DNA of 30,689 nt from a bacterium (GCA_021817025.1 JAKAWF010000008.1:1-30689); one strand, 5' to 3'; positions 1-11,288 are shown, counted from the first letter of the stretch. Notes: generated by a model not told the origin, from the letters alone. Translations and numbers: made by a program.

Positions 1-1316
1 TCGCCCACCACCGCCTCGGCGCGGTCGCCGCTGAAGAGCATCGCCCCCAGCACGGACCGGGCCCGCTCGGTCAGGGCGTGGGGGTGGTCGTCGAGCAGGG
101 TCTGCAGGACGGTGCGCGCGGGGTCGAGGTCGGAGAAGTCCTGGCGGTAGAGCCGGATCCGGGCTCGCGAGCCGGGCATGGCCCGGCCGCGCACCGGTTC
201 CAGGTGGCCCGCCAGGGTGTGCAGCAGAGTGGTCTTGCCGGACCCGTTCGGCCCCAGGATCGCGATCCTGTCGCCCCGCGAGATGACCAGGTCGGGGACC
301 GCGAACAGGGCCTGCCCCTCGCGGCCGCAGGCGAGGGCCTCGGTGCGCAGCACCACCTGAGCGCTGGGAGTCGCGTGCAAAGAGAGGCGCATCCGGCGCA
401 GCTCGGTGGGTTCAGGGACTCTCTCCAAGCGGTCCAGAAGAGTCTGGCGGCCGCGTGCCTGCCGGGCGCGCTGGCCGGCCTTGTAGCGACGGATGTAGTC
501 CTCCTGATGGTTGATGTGGGCCTGCTGGGCCTCCCAGCTGCGCCGCCAGCGCAGGCGGCGGGCCTGGCGCTGCTGCAGGTAGCTGTCGTAGCTACCCTCG
601 TAGACCTCCACCCGGCCGGCCTCCAGCTCCACCACCCGGGTGCACACCCGCTCCAGCAGGCGGCGGTCGTGAGCCACCAAGCAGAGGGTGCGGGCGGTCT
701 GCATCAGGTGCGCCTCCAGCCACTCGATGGCGGCCAGGTCCAGGTGGTTGGTGGGCTCGTCGAGCAGCACCAGGTCGGCGTCCTGGAGCAACAGCTTGGC
801 CAACTCCAGGCGCCGCACCTGGCCCACGCTGAGCTCCCGGGGCGAGCGCGACTGCTCCTCCTCCTCGAGTCCCAGGCCGTGCAGCACCGCTCTCGCGTTG
901 GACTCCAGCTCATAGCCGCCCAGGCCCTCGTAGGCGGCCTGGCACTCGCCATAGCGAGCCAGCTGGGCGTCGATGTCAGGCCCGGGGGCCGTCATCTGCT
1001 GCTCCAGGTGGATCATCTCGTCGCGCAGCCCGGCCAGGTCGAGGCGGCTCGCCATCGCCTCTCCCAGGACGGTCTCGGAGGTCGGCTCCGGGGACTCCTG
1101 GGGGAGGTAGGAGACGATCAGGCGGCCGGGTCGGTCGAGCGAGCCGAATGAGGGTGGAGCGGTCCCCGCCAGGAGGTCCAGGAAGCTCGACTTGCCTGAT
1201 CCATTGGCACCCACCACCCCGATCCGGTCGCCGGGCTCGATCTTGAGGTCCATGCCCGCGAAGACCACCCGGTCCCCGTACTCGACCGCCACCTGGTCGC
1301 AGTTCAGGATGGCCAC
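1..1316 (-). CDS. ABC-F family ATPase, partial (3' end beyond window)
   Basis: I translated this frame by hand; it is open to the left edge, so about 438 codons of the N-terminal part are visible. It has two ABC domains without membrane segments, the layout of the ABC-F family (Uup/EttA/antibiotic-resistance type), whose members act on the ribosome. The first Walker A (GANGSGKS) is near residues 36-43 and the first Walker B ([12 protein letters not shown]) near 182-193. A charged interdomain linker rich in Arg and Gln spans about 245-300, and the second Walker A (GPNGSGKT) is near 355-362. The first signature reads LSVGQ rather than LSGGQ. The start is GTG at 1316 with AGGAG about 8 nt upstream. 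The gene is divergent from uvrB across 81 nt. Which ABC-F subfamily it belongs to cannot be decided from the fragment. Confidence 0.9.
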   Translation of the reverse strand, partial: MAILNCDQVAVEYGDRVVFAGMDLKIEPGDRIGVVGANGSGKSSFLDLLAGTAPPSFGSLDRPGRLIVSYLPQESPEPTSETVLGEAMASRLDLAGLRDEMIHLEQQMTAPGPDIDAQLARYGECQAAYEGLGGYELESNARAVLHGLGLEEEEQSRSPRELSVGQVRRLELAKLLLQDADLVLLDEPTNHLDLAAIEWLEAHLMQTARTLCLVAHDRRLLERVCTRVVELEAGRVEVYEGSYDSYLQQRQARRLRWRRSWEAQQAHINHQEDYIRRYKAGQRARQARGRQTLLDRLERVPEPTELRRMRLSLHATPSAQVVLRTEALACGREGQALFAVPDLVISRGDRIAILGPNGSGKTTLLHTLAGHLEPVRGRAMPGSRARIRLYRQDFSDLDPARTVLQTLLDDHPHALTERARSVLGAMLFSGDRAEAVVG

Positions 1317-1385
1317 GGAATCTCTCCTCTCACCAGGGCCGGGCCGGGCGGAGCCCCAGCGGCGCCGGGGGGTGGGCGGCGCTGG

Positions 1386-1391
1386 CATACT
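1386..1391 (+). promoter_or_regulatory. -10-like hexamer of uvrB, leaderless arrangement
   Basis: CATACT lies in the ABC-F/uvrB divergent gap and ends 6 nt before the uvrB GTG at 1398. Transcription would therefore start at or beside the start codon, which predicts a leaderless mRNA. No convincing -35 box is visible. No LexA-type GAAC-N4-GTTC box was seen nearby. Confidence 0.4.
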
Positions 1392-1397
1392 CGAGGG

Positions 1398-3427
1398 GTG
1401 CCAGCCCTCAAGTTGCAAGCGCCGTTCACCCCCACTGGGGACCAGCCCCAGGCGATAGCCGCCCTACTCGAGGGGGTGGAGCGGGGCGACCGCCACCAGG
1501 TGCTGCTGGGGGTTACGGGCAGTGGCAAGACTTTCACGATCTCCAATGTGGTGGCGGCGGCGGGGCGGCCGGTGCTGGTGCTGAGCCCCAACAAGACGCT
1601 GGCGGCCCAGCTCTGGGCCGAGTTCAAGGCGTTCTTCCCGGAGAATGCCGTGGAGTACTTTGTCTCCTATTACGACTACTACCAGCCGGAGGCCTACCTA
1701 CCGCGCACCGACACCTATATCGAGAAGGACTCCTCCCGCAACGAGGAGATCGACCGGCTGCGCAACGCCGCCACCCGGTCCCTGCTGACCCGCCGTGACG
1801 TCATCGTGGTGGCCTCGATCTCCTGCATCTACGGAGTTGGCTCCCCAGAAGATTACCTCGGTGAGTCGATTCGGCTCCGTCCGGGCGACAGTTGGCGGCG
1901 GGATATCCTCCTGCGCAAGTTCGCCAACCTCCAGTACCAGCGCAATGACCTCGACTTCGGCCGCAGCCGATTCCGGGTGCGGGGAGACGTGGTCGACATC
2001 CAGCCCGCCTATGAGGAGGTGGCCAGCCGGGTGGAGTTCTTCGGGGATCAGGTGGAACGGATTGTCGACTTCGATCCGTTGACCGGGGAGATCCTGGGCC
2101 AGCGGGAGGAGCTGGCCATCTTCCCGGCCTCCCACTACGTGACCCCCAAGGACAAGCTGGAGCGCGCTCTGGGGGCCATCGAGGTGGAGCTGGACACACG
2201 CGGGCGCGAGCTCGAGCTGCAGGGCAAGCTGCTGGAGGCGCAGCGGCTGCGCCAGCGCACCATGTTCGACCTGGAGATGATGAGGGAGACCGGGACCTGT
2301 GCCGGCATCGAGAACTACTCCCGTCACCTGACCGGGCGGCGGGAGGGGGAGCGGCCGTTCACCCTGATGGATTTCCTGCCGCAGGACACCCTGATCGTGG
2401 TCGACGAGTCCCACGTGGCGGTTCCCCAGATCGGGGGCATGTACGGTGGCGATCGGTCGCGCAAGCTGCCCCTGGTCGAGTACGGCTTCCGGCTGCCGTC
2501 GGCGCTCGACAACCGGCCCCTGACCTTTCCCGAGTGGGAGGACTCGGTGCGCCAGCTGATCTACGTCTCGGCAACTCCCGGGCCCTACGAGCTCGAGCAT
2601 GCCACCCGGGTCTCCGAGCAGCTGCTGCGACCCACCGGGCTGCTGGACCCGCCCATCGAGGTGAGGCCGTCAGAGGGCCAGATCGACGACCTGCTGGAGC
2701 AGATCCGGGGCACCGCCGCCGCCGGGGAGCGGACCCTGGTGACGACCCTCACCAAGCGGATGGCGGAGGACCTGACCGACTACCTGCGGGAGGCCGGGGT
2801 GAAGGTGCAGTACCTGCACTCCGACGTGGAGACCCTGGAACGGGTCGAGGTCCTCCGGGACCTGCGCCTGGGAGTGTATGACGTGGTGGTGGGGATCAAC
2901 CTGCTGCGGGAGGGGCTGGACCTTCCCGAGGTCAGCCTGATCGCCATCCTGGATGCCGACAAGGAGGGTTTCCTGCGCAGCTACCGCTCCCTGATCCAGA
3001 CCGCGGGTCGGGCCGCGCGCAACGTCCACGGCCACGTGGTGATGTACGCCGACCGGACCTCGGATGCGATGCGGCAGGCGCTCGACGAGACGGCGCGTCG
3101 GCGGGAGATCCAGGCCGCCTACAACCGGGAGCACGAGATCACGCCCACCACCATCGTCAAGGCCATCCGGGAGCAGGAGATGGCCCGTGCCACCCAGGAC
3201 GAGGCGGCGGTGGCGTTCCAGGAGGCGAAGGGTCTGCCGCCGGACGAGCTGCTCCGGCTCACTCTGGATCTGGAGAAGGCGATGCGGCGGGCGGCCACCA
3301 ATCTGGAGTTCGAGCGGGCGGCCCAGTTGCGGGATCGGCTGGTCTCGCTGCGGCGGGAGGCGGAGCAGGCGCGCGCCACCCCGGCGCGGAGCGGGCCGAG
3401 GCGTCCGGTGCGCCGGCGCGGGGGACT

Positions 3428-3431
<4 letters not shown>
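1398..3431 (+). CDS. uvrB: UvrABC excinuclease subunit B
   Basis: This is the DNA damage-verification helicase of nucleotide excision repair. It is loaded by UvrA and then recruits UvrC for incision. The 677-residue protein has the family's normal length. The N-terminus has the PTGDQPQAI box, followed by Walker [10 protein letters not shown] (about residues 37-45) and the beta-hairpin region with [11 protein letters not shown] (about 91-101). The helicase Walker B DESHV is near 337, the motif VI-type QTAGRAARN near 534-542, and a C-terminal UVR motif ([12 protein letters not shown]) that contacts UvrC near 635. GTG at 1398 is preferred because it sits just before the conserved N-terminus and 6 nt after a -10-like hexamer. 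The stop overlaps the glgX start by 4 nt (TTGA), which implies co-transcription with glycogen genes. Confidence 0.97.
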
Positions 3432-5546
<2,115 letters not shown>

Positions 5547-5554
<8 letters not shown>

Positions 5555-7553
5555 GGCGACCAGATCGCTGGCGCTGGTGGTCCATTTCCATCAGCCTGTG
5601 GGCAATCTGGAGCAGGTGATGCGACATGCCACCAGCCGTTGCTATCTGCCCTTCCTGGAGACCATCGCCACCCACCCGCAGGTTCCCTGGACCCTCCATT
5701 ACTCCGGCTGCCTGCTGCGCTGGCTGGAGGCCAACTCGCCAGCGGTGCCGGAGCTCCTGGGTCGGCTGGTGGCAGCGGGCCAGGTCGAACTCCTGACCGG
5801 GGGCATGGAGGAGCCCATCCTGGCCTCGATCCCGGAGCGCGACCGGGGTGCCCAGATCCAGCGCATGTCGGCACACCTGCGCACTGCCTACCAAGCCGAG
5901 GCGCGGGGTCTGTGGCTGACCGAGAGGGTCTGGGAACCGGAGCTGGCTCGCACCCTGGCCCAGTCCGGGGTCGAGTACACGGTCATCGACGACTCCGGCC
6001 TGCGGGCGGTGGGAATACCCCAGGAGGAGCTGGACCGGTCCTGGTTGACTGATTTCGAGGGCGAGACGGTGCGCCTCTTCGTCGCCAGCAGGCAGCTTCG
6101 CTACCTGATCCCCTACGGTCACCCCGACGCGGTCCTGGCGGAGCTGGAGCGGACCCGGCCGGGGGGGCTGATGGTCTATGCGGACGATGGGGAGAAGTTC
6201 GGCGAGTGGCCCCGCACCTACCGGCAGGTGTACCAGCGCGGCTGGCTGGAGCGGTTCCTCACGGCCCTGGAGGCGGCCCAGGACCAGGGTCGGGTTCAGG
6301 CCGTCCAGCTGGGTGCTGCTGCGACCCAGCCGCCCGCGGGCCGCGTCCACGTCCCCTCCTGCAGCTACGACGAGATGATGGTCTGGGCGCTGCCGACCCC
6401 GGCGCGACGCCACCTCGAGGGCGCCCTCAGCCGGCTGCGCCGGGCCGACCCGATGGAGCTGCTCCCCTACCTGCGCGGCGCTCCCTGGCAGGGCTTCTTG
6501 GCCAAGTACCCCGAGGTGGCCCGCCTCCACCAGGCGATGCTCCGGGTGAGTCGCCAGGTGGAGCTGGCCGGGAGCCCGGCGGAGGCGGTGGAGGAGCTCC
6601 ACCTGGCCCAGTGCAACTGTGCCTACTGGCACGGGACGTTCGGGGGCGCCTACCTGACGTTCCTGCGTCTGGCGCTCTGGCAGCACCTGGTGCGGGCGGA
6701 GCGCCGGGCGGCCATTGCCATGGGCAGCCACTCTGACTTCGGAGTCGAGGTGGGGGACTTTGATGCGGACGGGTTCGACGAGGTCCGTCTGCGGGCCCCC
6801 TGGGGGTACGCGACCGTGTCCCCGCACCTGGGCGGCCAGGTGGTGGAGCTGGTCAGCTGGGAGGGCGAGGCCAACCTGACCGCGGTGATGGGCAGGCACC
6901 GGGAGTCCTATCACCTTCCAGAGGAGGAGCCCTCGGATCCCGAGTCAGAGCTGGAGCTGGCGCCTCTGGCCGCGCCCGCTGTGGCTGGGAGCGCCGGGTT
7001 GGAGTTTGACGGGGTCGAGATCGGGGCTCTGCGCGACTCGCTCGGCGGCCGCTGGCTCGACCAGCCGTATCAGTACCGGGTGGGGCCGATGGGGATCGAT
7101 CTCTGGTGGCAGGACGAACGGATGGTCCTGCGCAAGCAGATTCGAGTCGGTCCCCAGGGCCTGCTGGTCGCGTACTCCGTGGAGGCCGGGGAGACCCCTT
7201 GGCAGGGCGGCCTCACGGTCGAGGTGCGAAGTTGCCCATTGGCGCCGGGCCGGAAGGCCGATCTGGTGCGAGCCCGCAAGACCGCCACCGGGTGGGTGGT
7301 GGAGCAACCGGGCGCCCGATCGGCGCTGGCCATCGCTCCCGATGGCGACGCCAGGGTGGAGTCCACCGCCCTGCTGGCCCAGGGGAGCACCCTGAAGGGA
7401 GTGGAGGCCATGTACCAGGGAGTCAGTCTGAAGGCGACCTGGGCGGTCGCGCTCGCCCCCGGTGGTCTGTGGGCGGCGGGCCTGGAGCTGCGCCCTCTGC
7501 CTCGTGTCGAGGCGCCACCAGGCGGGCGGAAAGGAAACTGGGGGCTGGGCTAG
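5547..7553 (+). CDS. GH57 4-alpha-glucanotransferase / alpha-amylase family protein
   Basis: It probably transfers or hydrolyses alpha-1,4-glucan segments. The 668-residue protein matches the Thermococcus litoralis-type 4-alpha-glucanotransferase architecture: a GH57 barrel, then helical DUF1925-like and beta-rich DUF1926-like regions. GH57 motifs in order are HFHQP (about residues 13-17), GGMEEPI (about 86-92), WLTERVWEP (about 123-131, holding the nucleophile Glu), and YADDGEKFG (about 210-218, holding the catalytic Asp). The C-terminal-side motif NCAYWHGTFGG lies near 353. The GTG start at 5547 overlaps the glgX stop by 8 nt, suggesting translational coupling. GlgX would debranch glycogen and this enzyme would rearrange the released oligosaccharides. 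The exact specificity (transferase versus amylase) is inferred from the family, not shown. Confidence 0.87.
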
Positions 7554-7904
7554 GCCGGCGGCGCGAGCCTGGCGTGCCTCCGCGCCGGAGCGGACCACCG
7601 CTCTGGGGATGGGCGCCCCGACATCACCTCGCCAGCGCGCGCGTGTCCAGGGCCGGTTCGGATCCCAGCAGCGTCATCAGCCCCTCGGCACCGATCGGCG
7701 GGGATGTCTGCCACGCCACCACCGCCACAGGGCCGCCTATCCGGGCGGAAGGGCTATCCATTTAACCGGAGTACCCACCAGATGTGGGGATCCTGGTTAC
7801 GCCTCTCGCCATGGTCGACGAGCAGGTGGTGACTCCAGGCTCGCCGCATGCCCCCATTAGCGGCTCCCATGCCCCTGCGCCGCTACGGGGGCGACAACCC
7901 AGTC
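7554..7904. other. Gene-free stretch with possible decayed mobile-element DNA
   Basis: This 351-nt gap between the GH57 gene and the truncated arsA contains no ORF I can assign. It holds a large imperfect hairpin at 7850-7892 and a smaller CCCAC/GTGGG stem near 7777-7791. Short frames exist on both strands (for example 45 codons from an ATG at 7761 on the minus strand) but lack a ribosome site and recognisable homology. The arsA side of the gap, about 7925-7967, carries repeated TGGCC motifs discussed under findings. Confidence 0.4.
7850..7892 (-). terminator. Large hairpin just after arsA stop
   Basis: Arms GCCCCC-AT-TAGCGGC (7850-7864) and GCCGCTA-C-GGGGGC (7879-7892) form 13 base pairs around a small internal loop, with a 14-nt apical loop. 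It begins 12 nt beyond the arsA stop codon on the minus strand. There is no U-tract, so it could be a U-less terminator, an mRNA-stabilising stem, or part of a mobile-element end. Confidence 0.4.
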
Positions 7905-9458
7905 TCACACGCCTGGGGGAAGAGATTTCCACTTTGGCCGACGTTGGCCAACTTGGGGAGTAACGGTGAATTCCGGATCCTTCAGCCGGTCGAGCGGAGC
8001 TTCCACCTCGGGGGGAACGTGAGACGACTGGCGACTGACCTCGCGCTGGAAGCTGCGGGCCGCATCGAGCAGTAGCAGCGTGTGGCCGCTGGGGGCGGTG
8101 TCCAGCACCACCACGCCGTTCTGGGCACGGGCCACGGTGGCGGCGAAGGCCCTGAAGACCGCTACCTCCTCGGTGCAGGGCGAGCGGAGGTCCCCCACCA
8201 GCACGGCGCGAGCGGAGGCCTCCAGGCCAGTGCCCGTCGTCGCCAGCACCTCCTGGGTGTAAGCGGCGGTCGCTCCGGTCGGATCGATGCGCTCCACGCT
8301 GAGGTTGGCCGGGAGCTGCGCTGGGTCTCCCAGGGCCTGGCTCAGGTGGGCGGCGGGATCGGTGGTGGAGAGCCTGACCGGAACACCGCGCCGGGCCAGT
8401 GAGACCGCGATCGCGGCCGCCACCGTGGTCTTGCCGACGCCCCCCTTGCCCATGGTCATGACCAGGCCTCGGCCCTGGCGCGCGATGTCGTCGACGAAGG
8501 CGGCCAGATCGAGCTGGGATCCGTCGGACAGGGCCCGAGGAAGCGGCGCTTGGGGGTCTCCAGACGGCGCTCGCGCCTCCAGCAGCCGGCGCAGACCGGC
8601 GATCCCGAGCGGAGGAGTGTCGAGCAGGGGCACCGCCTCCCGGCGCAGGCCAGCGAGGTTGGCCGGGACGGCCGCCATGGCGGTGTCCTGGCGCTGGGCT
8701 AAGGCGGCCGCGACCGGGTCGGCGATGACCGCGCCCGGGCCCTCGCGGTAGACCCCATTCACGACCAGGAGTTGGTTGCGCAGGCCGGTGTCCGCCAGCT
8801 CCGAGCTGGCTCTGGACGCCTCCGCGAGCGCTCCCTGCTCCGGGCGGGTGACCAGCACCAGCGTGGCCAGGGAGGGGTCCGAGAGGACGGTCAGCGCCTC
8901 CCGGTAGCGGACCCGCTGCTGAGTCAGGCCCGAGAGTGGGCCCACGCAGGTGACGCCAAGCTCGGTGGTGTCGAGGTAGCTGGTCCAGGCGCCAGGGAGG
9001 GCCAGCATCCGCAGGGTGTGGCCGGTGGGAGCGGTGTCGAAGATGATGTGATCGAACTCACCCGGGTCGGCCAGCAGGCCGGTGAACTGATCAAAGGCGG
9101 CGATCTCCACCGTGCACGAGCCCGACAGCTGCTCCTCGATCCCCGCCACCACCGCGTCGGGAAGGATGCCCCGGTAGGGCCCGACCACCCGCTGCCGATA
9201 GGCGGCGGCGGCCGCCATCGGGTCGATGTCGAGCGCCCAGAGCCGCTCCGCGCCCGCCACCGGGCGGGGCTCGCCCCCGAGCTCGGTGCCGAGCACCTCG
9301 CTCAGATTGGACGCGGGATCGGTGCTGACCAGAAGAACCTTGCGGCCGCGATCGGCGAGCGTCAGCGCCACCGAGCAGGAGAGGGAGGTCTTGCCGCCGC
9401 CGCCCTTGCCCGTGAAGAACAGGTAGCGGGCCGGGTTGTCGAGAATGGCAGCCAGCAT
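7905..9458 (-). CDS. arsA: Arsenite-transport ATPase ArsA, C-terminally truncated
   Basis: ArsA receives As(III) from ArsD and drives an arsenite permease by ATP hydrolysis. The 517-residue frame has the duplicated ArsA layout. Half A1 has P-loop GKGGGGKTS (about 17-25, Gly replacing the usual Val) and DTAPTGHTLRML. Half A2 has P-loop GKGGVGKTT (about 338-346) and DTAPSGHTLLLL. The three metalloid-site cysteines are present in context: SGSCTVEIAAFDQF, VTCVGPLSGL and SPCTEEVAVF. Homology stops after RLKDPEFT, about residue 498. The usual continuation (xVTLPEATPVHEA and about 60-70 more residues) is replaced by roughly 18 unrelated residues and a stop. The start is 10 nt after arsD. Function is doubtful because of the missing C-terminus and because no arsB/acr3 permease is in the window. 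Confidence 0.88.
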   Translation of the reverse strand: MLAAILDNPARYLFFTGKGGGGKTSLSCSVALTLADRGRKVLLVSTDPASNLSEVLGTELGGEPRPVAGAERLWALDIDPMAAAAAYRQRVVGPYRGILPDAVVAGIEEQLSGSCTVEIAAFDQFTGLLADPGEFDHIIFDTAPTGHTLRMLALPGAWTSYLDTTELGVTCVGPLSGLTQQRVRYREALTVLSDPSLATLVLVTRPEQGALAEASRASSELADTGLRNQLLVVNGVYREGPGAVIADPVAAALAQRQDTAMAAVPANLAGLRREAVPLLDTPPLGIAGLRRLLEARAPSGDPQAPLPRALSDGSQLDLAAFVDDIARQGRGLVMTMGKGGVGKTTVAAAIAVSLARRGVPVRLSTTDPAAHLSQALGDPAQLPANLSVERIDPTGATAAYTQEVLATTGTGLEASARAVLVGDLRSPCTEEVAVFRAFAATVARAQNGVVVLDTAPSGHTLLLLDAARSFQREVSRQSSHVPPEVEAPLDRLKDPEFTVTPQVGQRRPKWKSLPPGV

Positions 9459-9468
9459 CAGACCCGCA

Positions 9469-9876
9469 TCAGCAGCAGCCGGATTGCTGGGAGTCGCCCC
9501 CGCAGCAGGGCTGGGCGGCGGCCACCGCGACCGCGACCAGGGGCGCCCGGACGCGCGCGGCCGCTTGGGGACCGATGTCGATGCCCGCCCACGCGGCCAG
9601 CTCCCTCCTCTCCGGGTACCGCCCCGACGACCTCACCGCACCGGCCACCATCACCACCGGCAGGGCGGCCTCCCCGGACAGCTGCAGCAGCTGAGCGACC
9701 GGGGGCGAGGAGACGAACGCCCCTGGCTCCTGGCTGAGGTTGAATCTGGTCACGCTGGCTCCCTGGCCGGCCAGCCACTCCAGATCACTGGCGAAGCGAG
9801 CCAGAGCGGGGTCCACCGCCGGGCCGCAAACGCCGGTCGAGCAGCACATCGCCGGATCGAACACCTGAACTTCCAC
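9469..9876 (-). CDS. arsD: Arsenite metallochaperone ArsD
   Basis: ArsD passes As(III) to ArsA. The family hallmark VFDPAMCCSTGVCG is at residues 5-18, with Cys11, Cys12 and Cys17 as the metalloid site. RYPERRELAAW follows in the C-terminal half. The tail keeps two further vicinal pairs (PCCGG and GCC), as in the R773 plasmid ArsD, although many shorter homologues lack them. GTG at 9876 is chosen because AGGAG lies 6 nt upstream. A TTG two codons earlier would touch the ribosome site, and the longer upstream frame has no family similarity. The length of 135 residues fits the family. It sits 10 nt before arsA and has its own promoter/operator-like region upstream. Confidence 0.92.
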   Translation of the reverse strand: MEVQVFDPAMCCSTGVCGPAVDPALARFASDLEWLAGQGASVTRFNLSQEPGAFVSSPPVAQLLQLSGEAALPVVMVAGAVRSSGRYPERRELAAWAGIDIGPQAAARVRAPLVAVAVAAAQPCCGGDSQQSGCC

Positions 9877-9920
9877 AGTCAACTCCTGAACCCACCTTGA
9901 GACATCGAGGATCCCGGAGG

Positions 9921-9948
9921 AGTATATCGCACATCGACGATATTCGAT
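9921..9948 (-). promoter_or_regulatory. arsDA promoter with ArsR-type operator dyads
   Basis: On the minus strand TATACT (9926-9921) is a good -10 box about 45 nt before the arsD GTG. Overlapping it are two nested dyads: ATATCG-N8-CGATAT (9924-9943) and ATCGA-N6-TCGAT (9933-9948). ATCG/CGAT-type dyads of this spacing suit a winged-helix ArsR/SmtB repressor. The patch is clearly more AT-rich than its surroundings. The -35 box is poor. Confidence 0.5.
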
Positions 9949-10054
9949 TATGTCCTGGATCCGGGGCATTACTTGGCAGGGCGCCGGAGCGGCGTCGCGG
10001 GCCCACCGCCGAGGCCGCGCGCGGGCAGAGATACGACCGGCCCGCGAGCTCAGA

Positions 10055-10399
10055 TCAGAGGGACGAGATCCCGGCCCTGAGGGCCGCGAGCCCGGCGGCC
10101 GACACGCAATAGGAGGTGCGCGGCCCCTCGATCTCACCCTGGATCAGGCCAGCCTCGCGGAGGACCCGCAGGTGCTCGGAGACCGTCGACTGGGCCAGCG
10201 GGAGCTGGGCCACCATCTCGCCGGTCATGCAGGAACGGCGCTCCAGCAGCAGCCGCAGGATGCGGATCCGAACCGGATGCCCCAGCGCCTTGGCCATGAG
10301 CGCGAGCCGGGTGTCGTCGGGCTCCTCCACCGCCTTGGGGGCGGTGTCGGCAGGGGTGCAGCAGGCTGCCTCGACGCTGGCGGTCGTGAGCTGCGCCAT
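10055..10399 (-). CDS. arsR: ArsR-family metalloregulatory repressor
   Basis: This is a 114-residue winged-helix repressor expected to release the ars operator on binding As(III) or Sb(III). The conserved core runs from LALMAKALGHPVRIRILRLL through the recognition helix QSTVSEHLRVLREAGLI to the wing GEIEGPRTSYCVS. There is no ELCVCDL metal box. Instead it has an N-terminal Cys13-Cys14 pair and a single Cys57 (RRSCMTGEM). That spacing resembles the site described for Corynebacterium glutamicum ArsR, where an N-terminal Cys pair and a Cys near residue 55 bind As(III). It is separated from arsD by 178 nt containing a second promoter. TAACGT lies 6 nt before its ATG, so the mRNA may be leaderless. 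Confidence 0.88.
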   Translation of the reverse strand: MAQLTTASVEAACCTPADTAPKAVEEPDDTRLALMAKALGHPVRIRILRLLLERRSCMTGEMVAQLPLAQSTVSEHLRVLREAGLIQGEIEGPRTSYCVSAAGLAALRAGISSL

Positions 10400-10405
10400 G
10401 CCCGC

Positions 10406-10411
10406 ACGTTA
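10406..10411 (-). promoter_or_regulatory. -10-like hexamer of arsR, leaderless arrangement
   Basis: TAACGT on the minus strand matches the TAnnnT pattern and ends 6 nt before the arsR ATG, the same spacing as for uvrB. No ribosome-binding sequence is present upstream of the ATG. The -35 element is not clear. Confidence 0.35.
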
Positions 10412-10626
10412 CCACCTGTCCCGCTGCCACGTGTCAGCGCTGGTGGATCCAGGAAGACCACTGGCTCACGTTGGTCCGGATTGGCCACAGTGACCGGGAC
10501 CGGCCCCGTCGCCACCCACCGGGGTTGCGGCCGCCGGCGAGCGCCCGCGCCAGCCTGACCGTACCCACACCGGCAGCCAATCGCGGGACCAGCCGCAAGT
10601 CCGCTACTCTTCGGAGGGAGTTTGGG

Positions 10627-10632
10627 TATAGT
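10627..10632 (+). promoter_or_regulatory. -10 box of the osmC-like gene
   Basis: TATAGT lies 25 nt before the ATG at 10658. The intervening leader carries a strong AGGAGGAG ribosome site 5-6 nt before the start. In contrast to its neighbours, this gene therefore appears to have a conventional leadered mRNA. No good -35 box is seen. Confidence 0.45.
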
Positions 10633-10657
10633 CCCACACCGTTCAGGAGGAGCAGGG

Positions 10658-11083
10658 ATGATCGTCAGGACTTCCAGGGTGGGCTGGGCGCCCAACAACG
10701 CCGGCGGCGGTGGCACCATCCACCCTGAGAGCGGGGCGTTCACGGCCACCTACTCGCTCAAGTCACGGTTCGATTCCGAGCCCGGCACCAACGCCGAGGA
10801 GCTGCTCGCGTCCGCGCATGCGAGCTGCTTCACCATGGCGCTGTCGGTCGCTCTGAAGCAGGCGGGGCACGAGCCCAAGAGCATGGAGACCGCCGCCGCG
10901 GTCCATCTCGACCACGGCCAGGATGGCTATCACGTCACCCGCATCGACCTCACCACCGTGGCGGACCTCCCCGGGCTCGAGGAGGCGAAGTTCCTGGAGT
11001 ACGCGCACGCCGCCAAGGTGAACTGCCCGATGTCGAAGGCGCTCAAGGGCATCGACATCTTCCTGGAGGCGAAGCTGGTCTGA
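10658..11083 (+). CDS. OsmC/Ohr-family peroxiredoxin
   Basis: OsmC-type thiol peroxidases reduce organic hydroperoxides in the cytoplasm. The 141-residue protein has the two catalytic cysteines in their family contexts: ASAHASCFTMAL (Cys around residue 57) and VNCPMSKAL (Cys around 124). The N-terminal half has TNAEELLASAHA, which is typical of the OsmC rather than the Ohr branch. The ATG at 10658 is preferred over an upstream in-frame start at 10622 because AGGAGGAG precedes it. It is divergent from arsR and close to the ars genes. That placement suggests a stress neighbourhood but does not prove shared control. The 3' side ends in a strong hairpin at 11289-11311. Confidence 0.9.
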   Translation: MIVRTSRVGWAPNNAGGGGTIHPESGAFTATYSLKSRFDSEPGTNAEELLASAHASCFTMALSVALKQAGHEPKSMETAAAVHLDHGQDGYHVTRIDLTTVADLPGLEEAKFLEYAHAAKVNCPMSKALKGIDIFLEAKLV

Positions 11084-11288
11084 GCGTTCGCGAACCGTTC
11101 CCACCAGTTCGACGCGTGCCCACGGATGAGCGCCGGGTAGCGGCACTTGGCCCGGTGCGAAACACGCCCGGCCACCACCGCGCTGACAACTGAAGACCGG
11201 GCGAGTGGACGCGAGCGCGGCGGAGACTGGAAACGACCGGAAAGCGGACGGGAGACCGGGAGCGGCCTTCCCTGACCGCGATGGAGCG

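Noticed and set aside
7624..7761. 45-codon minus-strand frame starting ATG at 7761 in the GH57/arsA gap
   Set aside because: Partly hydrophobic and reads cleanly, but has no ribosome site or recognised homology and lies in possible mobile-element debris.
9877..10137. N-terminal extension of arsD to an upstream start
   Set aside because: It would run through the promoter/operator patch and part of arsR; ArsD similarity begins at the GTG at 9876, which has its own ribosome site.
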